Source of the DNA: Actinomycetota bacterium
GTDB lineage: Bacteria; Actinomycetota; Aquicultoria; Aquicultorales; JAMCWL01
Direction of reading: 5' to 3'
NCBI GenBank assembly: GCA_023481285.1
Contig: JAMCWL010000037.1
Coordinates: forward strand, 1 to 51,847
DNA length: 51,847 nucleotides
A model generated the notes under the pieces. The model did no database searches, was not told where the DNA came from, and worked only from the letters and a program-made list of their open reading frames with translations. Numbering within the stretch: position 1 is the stretch's first letter; every line of letters starts with the position of its first letter. A program made the position numbers and the translations under genes. Below are positions 35,170 through 44,028 of this stretch, one piece after another.

Positions 35170-36367
35170 GTACCAACGCCTCTTTGATTCTGTCGTCCGG
35201 CATCCCGACCGCTTTGCCCTGTAGGATGATACGCAAATTTACAACCTCGTTGAACTTCGCCCATACGTAGGCTACCAGTAGGGAGAGACTCAGCGGATCT
35301 CCCTTGAAGAGGGCGACCGTCTTCTTGACGATTCGCTCCTCCATAAGCCGCTCCATGACGGAGATCGAACCTGTCTCAAAGAACCGCTTTAGCCCTTCGC
35401 CAAGAGTCTGGCCGTAGCTGGTGTCTCTTATAGCTTCAACCAGATCTTCGACCTCCGAGAGCTTGGCCAGCTCCACAAGTCTTTCGATGCCGAGTTCGCA
35501 ACCACCTTTGATAAAATACCTGGCAAGTCCTTGCTCTCTCATCCCCTCCGCCAGTGCTTCTTTGCCCCTCGGCGATTGACTGAATCTTTTAACAGCCGAA
35601 ATCTTCCTCGGTCCTTCCTCCACAACGTTTTGGAGTAATTTATCTGCAAGATGTTCCTTGACAAGGCGCATGGCCGTCATAATGTTCACAAAGTCGATCT
35701 CTCGACTGAAGAACTCGTGGACGAGCCGTATGTTGAGTGAGGCCCCGCGGAAGAGGCCTCGCTCCGTCTCGGCCATCGCAAATTCGTAGTAGAACTTATC
35801 CAGGCTCAACTCGAGATCGGCAAGATTCTTCGTCTCCAGATAGCGCCGATAGCCATCCTTTAAGGGCTTGGCGTATGGAATACGCCAGTTGGCCAGAAGG
35901 TCGATACTGGCCTTGACGCTGGGTTGTTTAATAAGCTCGCTGAGAGTAACCTCATCGAGCTGACCTGCCGGGATTAACTGCCTCTTGAGCTCATCTTCGC
36001 TTGCTTCGGCATGCTTTCCCCTTATTATCGTGCGCAGGTTGTGTAAGTCCCAGCGGCCCAGAAGAAGGTTGATCATCTTCGAGGCCTCTTCATTCCCACC
36101 GACGATCTTGAGCACCTTATTGAATGTTGTTGTCAGGTGGTCCTTCAGGCCCTCTTCAATGCCAAGAATCCCCGGGTACTTGACCGTGCCCTTCTCTACA
36201 TCCTCGCGGTACTCGCTCTTCCCAAGAGCAGCAACGACTTCCTCCACGTCGCTCATTGCGAGGAGGTTCTCGAAAAAAGCGCGGCTAAAAAGACCGCTCT
36301 TCATCGCCCTGATTCGGGCATTGATATAGCCGTAATCAACCTGAGGTTTTTCTATCGCTATTCGCAT
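35162..36367 (-). CDS. atpC: V/A-type ATP synthase subunit C
   Basis: About 401 residues, somewhat longer than the usual 330-390. Helical subunit that connects the V1 central stalk to the membrane ring. Segments YGYINARIRAMKSGLFSR, LLGRWDLHNLRTIIRGK, EIDFVNIMTAMRL and FNEVVNLRIILQGKAVGMP are typical of the V-ATPase C/AC39 family. The ATG is chosen with AAGG five bases upstream. Confidence 0.92.
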   Translation of the reverse strand: MRIAIEKPQVDYGYINARIRAMKSGLFSRAFFENLLAMSDVEEVVAALGKSEYREDVEKGTVKYPGILGIEEGLKDHLTTTFNKVLKIVGGNEEASKMINLLLGRWDLHNLRTIIRGKHAEASEDELKRQLIPAGQLDEVTLSELIKQPSVKASIDLLANWRIPYAKPLKDGYRRYLETKNLADLELSLDKFYYEFAMAETERGLFRGASLNIRLVHEFFSREIDFVNIMTAMRLVKEHLADKLLQNVVEEGPRKISAVKRFSQSPRGKEALAEGMREQGLARYFIKGGCELGIERLVELAKLSEVEDLVEAIRDTSYGQTLGEGLKRFFETGSISVMERLMEERIVKKTVALFKGDPLSLSLLVAYVWAKFNEVVNLRIILQGKAVGMPDDRIKEALVLV

Positions 36368-36374
36368 TGCTGCC

Positions 36375-36953
36375 TTAACCAAATAGTATCGACGCTACAT
36401 CAGGCTTTAGGACCGCTCTTGCTTTGTCCAATCGAGAATCGAGCGTGTTAACGAAGGTGATACGGCCATCCACAGTCGTGACGGCTAGACCGCCGCCGCA
36501 CTCCAGGTCCGTTCGTAGCTCATAATCGGCGCCCAAATCTTTCAAGATGGACTTGGCGATATCTTCATCGCGCTTATCGACAGAGATAACGATCTTTCCC
36601 TGGGTATTAGCCAGTGCCTCTGAAGCGAGCTTGCGAAAAACTTCCCTGTACTCGGAAGACTCCCTAATCTTCTGTACCCGCTCGGATATCCGGTCGAAGA
36701 CCTGGGAAATGAGCGAGTCCTTGGCTTGAATGACCGCCTTTTTGACGGTGAAGCTCGCCTCATTCAAAATCTTCGAACGCTCGGATTTCAAAAGAGCTTC
36801 CGCTTTTACCATGTGGGCTTGCTTAATAGATGTGCCCTCTTGCTCAGCTTCTTTGATTATTTGGTCCGCTCTTGCCTTGGCCTGGGACAGGATGCGCTCG
36901 CACTCCGCGCGGCCCTCCTCTTCCAAAGCCTTTAGCATGTCCTCTAAAGCCAT
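36375..36953 (-). CDS. atpE: V/A-type ATP synthase subunit E
   Basis: 192 residues. Peripheral stalk subunit with an N-terminal coiled coil (LEEEGRAECERILSQAKARADQIIKEAEQEG) and a C-terminal globular domain containing DLECGGGLAVTTVDGRI. It pairs with the subunit H/G product at the start of the operon. Confidence 0.92.
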   Translation of the reverse strand: MALEDMLKALEEEGRAECERILSQAKARADQIIKEAEQEGTSIKQAHMVKAEALLKSERSKILNEASFTVKKAVIQAKDSLISQVFDRISERVQKIRESSEYREVFRKLASEALANTQGKIVISVDKRDEDIAKSILKDLGADYELRTDLECGGGLAVTTVDGRITFVNTLDSRLDKARAVLKPDVASILFG

Positions 36954-36988
36954 AACTTACATCCTCTTACTTTAAGGTGTCCATCCGC

Positions 36989-37219
36989 TTACTTTAGGGT
37001 GGTCAAGATCATTGCGGCGATAACGAAGCCCAAAACCACCATAAGTTCCGGCAGGGCTTCCAGGGCGATAATCATACCGGCCACTTCCGGCTTCTCAGCA
37101 ATCGCCCCGGCTCCAGCAGCGCCGATCCTGGCCTGGGCAAACGAGGTCGCCAAAGCCGACATAAAGATGGCCGCCGAAGCGCTGATTGCCTTCCATGCTG
37201 CAAGCTCCAAAGTTTTCAC
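36989..37219 (-). CDS. atpK: V/A-type ATP synthase subunit K (proteolipid, c ring)
   Basis: 76 residues: a single helical hairpin of the 8-kDa type. Helix 1 has ISASAAIFMSALATSFAQARIGAAG; the loop has AEKPEV; helix 2 has EALPELMVVLGFVIAAMIL with the conserved carboxylate Glu of the LPE segment. In sodium-type rotors the position after this Glu usually carries Thr and Gln ligands (LPET-Q); here the residues are Leu and Met, which favours proton use, an inference. Its 3' neighbour by transcription is subunit E, and the stop of subunit I overlaps its start. Confidence 0.93.
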   Translation of the reverse strand: MKTLELAAWKAISASAAIFMSALATSFAQARIGAAGAGAIAEKPEVAGMIIALEALPELMVVLGFVIAAMILTTLK

Positions 37220-39177
37220 CTCCTCGCTTTAAATGGCTTGTACTCTTTGCCGCCCGGTTCATAAAACCTATTAAAGAACTCTAACACGTTAAGTCGGATT
37301 GAGTGTATCGTCGGGCTGAAAGCCCCGACAACTAAGTTTATCACGTGAAGCAGGAGCGCGATCAAACCGCCAACCACTATCCCTATACCGGGCATAGAAG
37401 TTTTAAGATCTATGGCAAGCTCGTTCGCAACTTCGGCCAGAATGACGCCGGCCAAACCGAGCGCCATGATACGCGCGTAAGAAAAGATGTTTCCAACAAG
37501 ACCGAAGATTTCCATGATTCCCAGGAAACCGGCGCCGTAGAAGATCAGCGCGACGCTTATGATCCCAACCGCCGTTGCAAAACCTATCCCAACGAACTGC
37601 GACTTAAGGACAAGCCAGATGAAGAGACCGACGACCGTTGCAAAGAGCAAGAGGAACTGTCCCGCCCGCTCCGAGGCGTGCTTCGTCGCCTTCTCGCGCA
37701 TCGAGTTTACAACGCCTAAAATGAGACCGAGCATAATGTGGGCGAGCCCGAGACCAATGGTTATGTAAAGTAGGGTCATCATGCCTTCTACGCGCTCGAA
37801 CGGTATCCCGACGCCGCCGATCTCTATGTGCTTCAGGAGGCCAAGCTCCTTCGGGATATTGCCGAAGGCTTCCCCGAATAGGAAGCCGAAAACCATGGCG
37901 GATATCCCGAGGGCCATGAAAATGCTCCCCACCGCCTCGATCGTCTGCTTGCCCTTGAATTTCATCCTGGCAAAAAGGCCTGCGAAGAAGATCAAAAGGC
38001 CATACCCAACGTCTCCCACGATCAGACCGAAGAAAGCGGGTATGAAGATGGCGAGGAAAGGTGTCGGGTCGACCGTTCCATACCGGGGCGGCTGGAGGAT
38101 CTTCAGAATAACCTCGAATGGCTTCGACCAGGATGGATTCTCGAAGACGATCGGCGCTTCCTCAAGCTCATGGTGGTCCACCGGCAGTTGAGCGATGATG
38201 ATGCGCTCTCCATATCGGTCGTGTAGTATCTTCTCGGTCTTCTTGAGCTGTTTCACCGGAAGCCAGCCCGTTATGACGAAAGTAAAATCGGTTTGAGCAA
38301 ACTGGGGAACGACCCCCAGCTCTTCAGTCCTGTCTCTCAGCACTTCGGAGATGGCGGAAAGCTTAAGGTACCATTCTTTAGATATCTCCGCCAACTCATC
38401 CTTTATTTTTGCCAGCGTCTTTGGCAGCTCCGCCCGGCGCTCGCTTATCTTGGCGAGCGCGACGTCAAACGGCTCGTGGGCTAGATCCGGGGGCAGCCGG
38501 ACCTCGTTTACGTTTCCGGCGAGGAATTGGTGAACCTGGGTGGAGTAGCGCTTGTTAAAGATGGCCAGCGCCGCCGTCGTCTCATCGTCGACGTCCGTCG
38601 AGACGATTTCAAACTGATCGTGCGTGAGCTGGGACATCTCTTTGTTTATGAGGTCGAGAAGCGATTTGTACTTGCTCTCAAGAAGGAAAGCGACGGTTTC
38701 GAAACCCTCGAGCGCCACTATCTGCCGAGCCAATGGCTCTATTTTCTGGACTATCTGCTGGTATCTCTCGAGGGAGTTGAGCTCCAGCTCGAGATTACTC
38801 CTGGCGTTCGCCAGGTCCCTCGTCTTTTCGTCGAGCTCCGCTATGAGCTGGTTAACGTTGTTCTTGAGCTCCTCGGTATCGTCTCGCCAGTACTCATGGT
38901 AGTACATGTCCTTAACCTGGTCGGCGCCTTCCGGCTTTTGGGCTGGCTGGATGGTGGTCAGAATACCGTTGACCCTGATGAGGATGTTCTCCAGGTTGCT
39001 TCTGAGCTGCGCCGTTTTTTCATCCATGCTCATGCGGCGCAGATTCTGCTCCCCGACGGCAAGCTTTTTTGAGACGTCCTCAATGTGAAGAATCCCAAGC
39101 TGATGCAGCGTGCCGATCACATCATAAAAATACCGCTTCGGCCCTATGACCTGCACTTTTGCCATCGATACGAGCAT
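37216..39177 (-). CDS. atpI: V/A-type ATP synthase subunit I (a-type membrane subunit)
   Basis: 653 residues. The N-terminal half is a cytosolic coiled-coil stator arm. The C-terminal half has about seven or eight transmembrane helices, with PFLAIFIPAFFGLIVGDVGYG, FGFLFGEAFG and FSYARIMALGLAGVILAEV; the Arg in the last segment faces the proteolipid Glu. It forms the ion half-channels. The ATG at 39177 is chosen because AAGGAGGG lies seven bases upstream. It overlaps the subunit K gene by 4 bases. Confidence 0.94.
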   Translation of the reverse strand: MLVSMAKVQVIGPKRYFYDVIGTLHQLGILHIEDVSKKLAVGEQNLRRMSMDEKTAQLRSNLENILIRVNGILTTIQPAQKPEGADQVKDMYYHEYWRDDTEELKNNVNQLIAELDEKTRDLANARSNLELELNSLERYQQIVQKIEPLARQIVALEGFETVAFLLESKYKSLLDLINKEMSQLTHDQFEIVSTDVDDETTAALAIFNKRYSTQVHQFLAGNVNEVRLPPDLAHEPFDVALAKISERRAELPKTLAKIKDELAEISKEWYLKLSAISEVLRDRTEELGVVPQFAQTDFTFVITGWLPVKQLKKTEKILHDRYGERIIIAQLPVDHHELEEAPIVFENPSWSKPFEVILKILQPPRYGTVDPTPFLAIFIPAFFGLIVGDVGYGLLIFFAGLFARMKFKGKQTIEAVGSIFMALGISAMVFGFLFGEAFGNIPKELGLLKHIEIGGVGIPFERVEGMMTLLYITIGLGLAHIMLGLILGVVNSMREKATKHASERAGQFLLLFATVVGLFIWLVLKSQFVGIGFATAVGIISVALIFYGAGFLGIMEIFGLVGNIFSYARIMALGLAGVILAEVANELAIDLKTSMPGIGIVVGGLIALLLHVINLVVGAFSPTIHSIRLNVLEFFNRFYEPGGKEYKPFKARR

Positions 39178-39204
39178 TTGCAAACCCTCCTTGGGGCCAA
39201 AAGG

Positions 39205-39573
39205 TTAAGGAATGACCAGCATATCCACCTTGCTGACGGCTTCATCCAACCGCTTTAAACCATCCTTGGTGACCGCTTGAGTCTCAGCCTGTATGGATGA
39301 TTTGATTTTTTCAGCTTCCTTTTCGGCCTTCGCGACCTCGGCGTCAAAAAACACCTTCGCCTTCTTCGGGCCTTCCTCGCCGGCCTTCTCCTTGATGGCA
39401 ACGCCTTTACGCCGCGCTTCAGCTACTATATCCTCCGCCCGCTTACGGGCTTCCAAGACCTTGGCATTGATGGTCAATTCTTTTTCACGGATGATGTCGA
39501 GCGCGCTACCCTTTTCAACGGTGTTCCTGTGTATTTGAAGCTCGGCTACCTCGTTCGCCATCTCTTCGTTCAT
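39205..39573 (-). CDS. atpH: V/A-type ATP synthase subunit H (G-like, peripheral stalk)
   Basis: 122 residues, nearly all coiled coil (ALDIIREKELTINAKVLEARKRAEDIVAEARRKG). It is the stalk partner of subunit E and the first gene of the operon. The basic/acidic heptads and position define it; sequence in this family is poorly conserved. GGAGG lies before the ATG. A second ATG four codons later (MANEVAEL) is also possible. Confidence 0.85.
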   Translation of the reverse strand: MNEEMANEVAELQIHRNTVEKGSALDIIREKELTINAKVLEARKRAEDIVAEARRKGVAIKEKAGEEGPKKAKVFFDAEVAKAEKEAEKIKSSIQAETQAVTKDGLKRLDEAVSKVDMLVIP

Positions 39574-39843
39574 TAAAGATCCTCCAAAACTAGACCGTAT
39601 GCAAACTTAAAACTAACTCCTATCCTTTCGTCAAATTATAATGCATTGCCCGTGATTGCTTTCTCAGAATTGAGTAATCCTTCACAATTTATTCGTAATC
39701 CTTCCCGGATTACAAATTTTAATATCTTTTAAATACCCGAAGATTGAATTAGGTGCGTTGTTATCATTTTGCTTACAAACCCAATTCTATCAGATGCATT
39801 CTATTACAGCTACCCCTTGAATAAAAAAACAGCCATAAATTGC
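39574..39843 (-). promoter_or_regulatory. Probable promoter region of the V/A-ATPase operon with GGATTAC repeats
   Basis: No gene fits in these 270 AT-rich bases. The minus strand carries TATAAT near 39636-39641, a plausible -10 about 65 bp before the first ATPase gene, but no clear -35. Upstream of it GTAATCC occurs at 39674 and 39695, and its complement GGATTAC at 39707, the last two forming a 7-bp hairpin. These may be regulator binding sites. Confidence 0.4.
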
Positions 39844-40269
39844 TTAATCCCGGCGCCATTTGACGCGAACAAAATCGGCTCCCTGTAGCCAACTAATATT
39901 TAAATCGCCGGAAAAAGCCTTTTCAAATTCTTTACCGATCTTCTCGGCCAGAGTCACTTCGGTCGTTTCAACGGTAATACCTCCGTCAGCGTCTTTGACC
40001 TCGAATAAGCGGGCGGCGACATTACGGTGGCGGTGCTTCTCGGAGATGTTGTGTATGAGGTTCACCGCCTCCTCCTTGTGGCCCCTTAAGAAACCGCCAC
40101 TGAGATGGACTACCCCGTCAACCCTCCGCTTTTCCAAACGCTCGTCACCCGGGCAGAGGGCGACCCGCGCCGCGCCGCGGCGGGCCAACGCACGGTGCTT
40201 TTCAGGATCGTCGTACCACTTGTGGCCGTCGAACACGGCCGTACATCGCTCGCAGATCTTCAAGGTCAC
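39844..40269 (-). CDS. BCAM0308/NMD3-like zinc-binding protein
   Basis: 141 residues. ICERCTAVFDGHKW gives the first CxxC-like pair; a second Cys lies in ALCPGDERLEKRRVDGVVHLSGGFLRGHKEEAVNLI. The C-terminal part VTLAEKIGKEFEKAFSGDLNISW ends FVRVKWRRD. This order matches small bacterial proteins of the BCAM0308 type, related to the N-terminal part of NMD3, a ribosome-associated protein. The function in bacteria is not established. It stands alone between alr and the ATPase operon. Confidence 0.65.
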   Translation of the reverse strand: MTLKICERCTAVFDGHKWYDDPEKHRALARRGAARVALCPGDERLEKRRVDGVVHLSGGFLRGHKEEAVNLIHNISEKHRHRNVAARLFEVKDADGGITVETTEVTLAEKIGKEFEKAFSGDLNISWLQGADFVRVKWRRD

Positions 40270-40434
40270 CGGTTAAACCTCCCGCTTTAACGTGCTTAGG
40301 AACGAGTTCGCCAGCCAGGCCGTCGCGATTTCCAGGCTACTCTTATTATTTCCACATCCGGCACCAAAAATTAGGTCGGTTGTCCCTCGTTTTCCTGGTT
40401 AGCGAAAGCTTGAAAGTGTGAGCATTAGAGGTCT

Positions 40435-41604
40435 TCATTTGTTGAGGTAGATGCGCGGCACGCGCTTGTTGATCATGCAGACGATCTCGTAGTTTATGGT
40501 GCCCAGAAGGTCGGCAAGCTCGTCGGCGGTGATTCTCTCGTCACCCTGGCGACCGATTAGAACGATTTCATCTTCCGGAAAGTACTCGTCCTGGCCGCCC
40601 TCGACCATGAACTGATCCATGCAGACGTTGCCGATTATGCGGCAGCGGCGTCCACCGATCAGAACATCCGCGATATTCGAAAACCTCCTAGTGTAGCCAT
40701 CTCCATACCCCATGGGAATTGTTATGATCGTAGTCGGCTTTTCGGTCAAGCGAGTATGGCCGTAGCTTACACCCTCGCCGGGAGCCAACTCTTTGATAAA
40801 TGATGCTCTCGCCTTCAGCGACAAGGCGGGTTGAATATCTATCCGACCGAACGTCGCGGGCGAGGGATGGAGCCCGTAGAGCGAGATGCCAACCCTCACC
40901 ATGTCCAGGTGAGTCCTCGGGCTCAGAAAGGTCGCCGCGCTGTTCGCCGCGTGGATAATCGGGTCTATCTCCTTCGGCAGCAAAGAAAGGACTCCTTCAA
41001 ACCGATCCATCTGCAGATCGGTGAGGTCGCTCGCTGGATCTTCAGCCTTCGCAAAGTGGGTGAACATGCCCTCCAGCCGCGTATTGGGCAGCATTTGAAC
41101 GGCCTTAACCAGGTCGATTGCGCTTGAAGCCGGGACGCCGGTCCGGTTCATGCCCGTGTCGATCTTTAAATGCAAACGGGCGACCTTCCCCCGTCTGGCG
41201 GCTTCCTTATCCAAAGCTTCAATGAACTCGTAAGAGCAGACCGTCGCCGAAAGGTCATACTCGATGATCTGAGCGGCGGCTGATGGCGGCGGTTCCGCCA
41301 GAATGAGAACGGGAGCGTCCACGCCGTCTTTACGCAGTTCGATCCCCTCTTCGGTCAGAGCCACGCCAAGCCAATCCGCCCCGGCTTCAACGGCGGCCCT
41401 GGCAACGGGCAAGGCGCCGTGGCCGTAACCATCCGCCTTGACGACGGCCATCACCATGACCCCGTCGCCGATCTCCCGCCTGACGACTCGAACGTTGTTG
41501 CGAATAGCGTCGAGGTCGACCTCCACCCAAGCGGGACGACGATAAAAGCTCCCTCGCTCATCAACTGGCTTTTCTATTAAAGGTTCAAGTTCAAAATCGG
41601 ACAT
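40435..41604 (-). CDS. alr: Alanine racemase
   Basis: About 389 residues. It makes D-alanine for peptidoglycan. The PLP-binding Lys is in MAVVKADGYGHGALPVARAA; the catalytic Tyr is in YGDGYTRRFSN; MCMDQF-like ICNVCMDQFMV follows in the C-terminal barrel. The protein starts with an extra 20-residue acidic stretch (MSDFELEPLIEKP) before PAWVEVDLDAIRNNV. The ATG at 41604 follows GGGAAG. Its position downstream of nnrD and acpS is the usual Actinobacterial order. Confidence 0.95.
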   Translation of the reverse strand: MSDFELEPLIEKPVDERGSFYRRPAWVEVDLDAIRNNVRVVRREIGDGVMVMAVVKADGYGHGALPVARAAVEAGADWLGVALTEEGIELRKDGVDAPVLILAEPPPSAAAQIIEYDLSATVCSYEFIEALDKEAARRGKVARLHLKIDTGMNRTGVPASSAIDLVKAVQMLPNTRLEGMFTHFAKAEDPASDLTDLQMDRFEGVLSLLPKEIDPIIHAANSAATFLSPRTHLDMVRVGISLYGLHPSPATFGRIDIQPALSLKARASFIKELAPGEGVSYGHTRLTEKPTTIITIPMGYGDGYTRRFSNIADVLIGGRRCRIIGNVCMDQFMVEGGQDEYFPEDEIVLIGRQGDERITADELADLLGTINYEIVCMINKRVPRIYLNK

Positions 41605-41674
41605 CTCGCTTCCCAAAAAACCTCGCTCGTGCCTTATTGCTTTACATCTCCGCTTGATCGACAGAGGTGCTTCC

Positions 41675-41911
41675 AGCTATGAGCTGCGAGCTGCGAGTTA
41701 GAACCCAACGCTTGGATGCATACAGATGAAAACGTAGATTATTGCTTCTACCGGTATGCCTTCGGGCGAGCCACTAGCTTGCCCCTACATCCACAAAGCG
41801 ATCCCATCCGTCGCAAATAGCGCCTCTAATACACGTATATTTGCTTTGAAGCTCAAAACTCATAGCTCAAAGCTGCCTTAAGCGGCGGTCGGGCACGCCA
41901 CCGGCGTGCCC
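41675..41911. repeat. Spacer with AGCT-rich repeats and two REP-like hairpins
   Basis: The spacer between the CBS gene and alr holds gagctgcgagctgcgag near 41677. It also holds two copies of a hairpin ending in GCCCCTAC: cgggcgagccactagcttgc at 41763 and cgggcacgccaccggcgtgc at 41890. Between them, at 41851-41877, lies a segment (gctcaaaactcatagctcaa) that recurs at 48600. The pair resembles REP-type extragenic palindromes. Confidence 0.65.
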
Positions 41912-42373
41912 CTACCTACTTATCGTCCTCACGATATCAGCCTTGGTGATAATTCCGATGGGCTTGCTGTCCTCGACGACGGGGACTCGATCGACGTGGT
42001 GATCTACCATCAGCGTCGCCACATCCTCAATCGTCGCGTCCGGATCGACCGCCACTACCCGCTCGCTCATGACGTCCTCGACTCTTGCGCCAACCGCTTT
42101 CCTGAGCTCCTCGTTGAAGCGCTGGGCGGGGTTTGGTAGGTAGATGAAGCTGTCCAGCACGTGAATGACCGTGGGATAACGGAGCCGCACGTCTCGCATG
42201 ATCAGGTCCGTCGAGCTTACCATGCCGACGATCCGCCCCTCATCATCTACGACGGGCGCCCCACCAATCCCTTTTTCAGTGAAGATCTCGGCGGCCTTCT
42301 TAACCGAGACGCCCCTCTTGAGGACGATCGGGTTTGGGGTCATGATGTCTCTTGCCTTCAGCTCTTCTATCAT
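41912..42373 (-). CDS. Tandem CBS-domain protein
   Basis: 153 residues from MIEELKARDIMTPNPIVL, with GAGGTG before the ATG. There are two CBS domains: residues 9-65 (VSVKKAAEIFTEKGIGGAPVVDDEGRIVGMVSSTDLI) and 92-150 (ATIEDVATLMVDHHVDRVPVVED, GIITKADIVRTI). Such stand-alone CBS pairs bind adenosine nucleotides or S-adenosyl compounds and regulate partners. The partner is unknown; it lies between nnrD and alr. Its stop codon falls inside a REP-like hairpin. Confidence 0.9.
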   Translation of the reverse strand: MIEELKARDIMTPNPIVLKRGVSVKKAAEIFTEKGIGGAPVVDDEGRIVGMVSSTDLIMRDVRLRYPTVIHVLDSFIYLPNPAQRFNEELRKAVGARVEDVMSERVVAVDPDATIEDVATLMVDHHVDRVPVVEDSKPIGIITKADIVRTISR

Positions 42374-42433
42374 TCTGCACCTCACGCTCAATTTTACCGT
42401 TAGCGGCTATTCAAAAACCAGACTTGACTGAAA

Positions 42434-42474
42434 CTCGGAACTCAACCGGCGCCTCCGGCGCCTACTCGGAACTC
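42434..42474. repeat. Short repeat with GGCGCC palindromes
   Basis: Two copies of ctcggaactc (from 42434 and 42465) flank ggcgcctccggcgcc at 42448-42462. It lies just after the nnrD stop and could act as a terminator hairpin. Confidence 0.5.
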
Positions 42475-42497
42475 GAAGACCTTTTCAGTATCGACTT

Positions 42498-44027
42498 TCA
42501 AGTTTCCATCAGCTTTTTAAAGGCCTCTGGTAAAAAGTCGGACAAGTCATTCGCCATCAGCGAGTACTGCGTCAAGTTTTCGGCGGCGATATCGCCGGCC
42601 AGACCATGCAAATAAACTGCCAGCTCAGCCGCCTCATGTGGCGCCAATCCTTGAGCCATAAGAGAGCCGATGGCCCCGGAAAGAATGTCCCCGGTCCCGG
42701 CAGTGGCCATTCCCGGATTTCCGGTCAGATTGACCGTCAGGTCGTTTTCGAAAGCGATAACGCTTCTTGCTCCTTTAAGAACGACCGTGCCCCGAATCAA
42801 CTCCGCCGCCCGCCTGGCAAACCCGAGCCCGTCATTCTCAATTTCCGCAGTCTCAACCCCAAGAAGCCTTCCCAGCTCGCCGGCGTGAGGCGTTATGACC
42901 AGTTCTCCCTGCCTTTCGGTCAGCCTCTCAATCTCGCCGGCGTAAGCGTTGAGCCCGTCCGCATCGAGAACTATGTCCTTAGCGATATTGACCAGCAAGC
43001 CTCTGACGACCTGCGCCGTCTCTTTATCCCGGGACAGCCCGGGACCAATAACGACCGAGCGATAACGATCCATGACAGCCCCTAAAGTCTCTACGGCCTC
43101 CATCGAAATACCGTGGCTCGAAGTTTCCGGCAAGAGATACTTTACGGCCTCGACCACGCCTGCGGAGATGACCGGCTCGATCGACGAAGGCGCGGCTATC
43201 CCCACGATGCCGGCGCCCGTCCGCATCGCCCCCCGGGCGGTCAGAATGGCGGCCCCCTCCATTCCGGCCGAGCCAGCCACGACCAGGACGCCGCCACGGC
43301 TCCACTTGTGCTGCATGGGATCGTAATCGGGAAGGAGGGCTTTCAGCCTCGCCGGATCGCTTAAGTTGACCCCGCCCGCTTCTTCGACGAAAGAGCGCGG
43401 AATGCCGATATCCACTACCGAGATCCTGCCGGCGAACGCCGCGCCTGGATAGAGGATGAGCCCGATCTTCGGACAGGTGAAGGTGACGGTGACGTCGGCC
43501 TTGACGCAGGCCCCCTCGACTTTGCCGCTGTCGGCAACGACCCCCGACGGCACGTCGGCGGAGATAACCGGCGTTTTCGCTCCGTTAACCAGCTCGATAA
43601 CCTCGACCGCGAGGCCTCTTACTCCTCCGGCGAGCCCAAAACCAAAAAGGGCGTCGATGATCCCGTCGGCTTCAGTAATCCGCTGCTTTAAATCCTCTTT
43701 TCGGTCGAGCGGTAGAGTTGCTATGTCCTCAGGAAGCCGGTCGAAAGCCCGGCGCGTATCCGGCGTAAAGGAGTCTATCGGGATGGCGTGGAAGACGATG
43801 ACGCCGAAACCGGCCTCTCTGAGCAGGCGGGCCGCGACAAAGCCATCGCCCCCGTTGTTTCCTTTACCGCAAACGACGACGGCCTTTCGCTTGGCATGAG
43901 GCAATCTCCGAAACTCGTCTGCAAGCGCCTTTCCGGCCCGTTCCATGAGGTGACCGGTGTCCACGCTGAGCTCTTCGAGCGCGCGCTTTTCAATCGCGAG
44001 CATCTCCGACGACGTTACGGCCTTCAC
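42498..44027 (-). CDS. nnrD: Bifunctional NAD(P)HX epimerase/ADP-dependent NAD(P)HX dehydratase
   Basis: About 509 residues. It repairs hydrated NAD(P)H. The N-terminal epimerase (NnrE/YjeF_N) has VVVCGKGNNGGDGFVAARLL and VDIGIP; the C-terminal dehydratase (ribokinase-like) has VIGPGLSRDKETAQ, VLDADGLNAYAG, TPHAGELGRLLG, VLKGARSVI and GNPGMATAGTGDILSGAIG, where the Asp of GTGD is catalytic. The GTG at 44027 lies nine bases after GGAG; the preceding frame starts with TTG at 44036 which touches that site. It follows acpS with a short overlap. Confidence 0.94.
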   Translation of the reverse strand: MKAVTSSEMLAIEKRALEELSVDTGHLMERAGKALADEFRRLPHAKRKAVVVCGKGNNGGDGFVAARLLREAGFGVIVFHAIPIDSFTPDTRRAFDRLPEDIATLPLDRKEDLKQRITEADGIIDALFGFGLAGGVRGLAVEVIELVNGAKTPVISADVPSGVVADSGKVEGACVKADVTVTFTCPKIGLILYPGAAFAGRISVVDIGIPRSFVEEAGGVNLSDPARLKALLPDYDPMQHKWSRGGVLVVAGSAGMEGAAILTARGAMRTGAGIVGIAAPSSIEPVISAGVVEAVKYLLPETSSHGISMEAVETLGAVMDRYRSVVIGPGLSRDKETAQVVRGLLVNIAKDIVLDADGLNAYAGEIERLTERQGELVITPHAGELGRLLGVETAEIENDGLGFARRAAELIRGTVVLKGARSVIAFENDLTVNLTGNPGMATAGTGDILSGAIGSLMAQGLAPHEAAELAVYLHGLAGDIAAENLTQYSLMANDLSDFLPEAFKKLMET

Positions 44028-44028
44028 G

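Noticed and set aside
30710-39573. F-type ATP synthase as an alternative reading of the ATPase genes
   Set aside because: Subunits A and B have the V/A-type motifs, and subunits C, D, E, F, H, I and K are all of the V/A kind.
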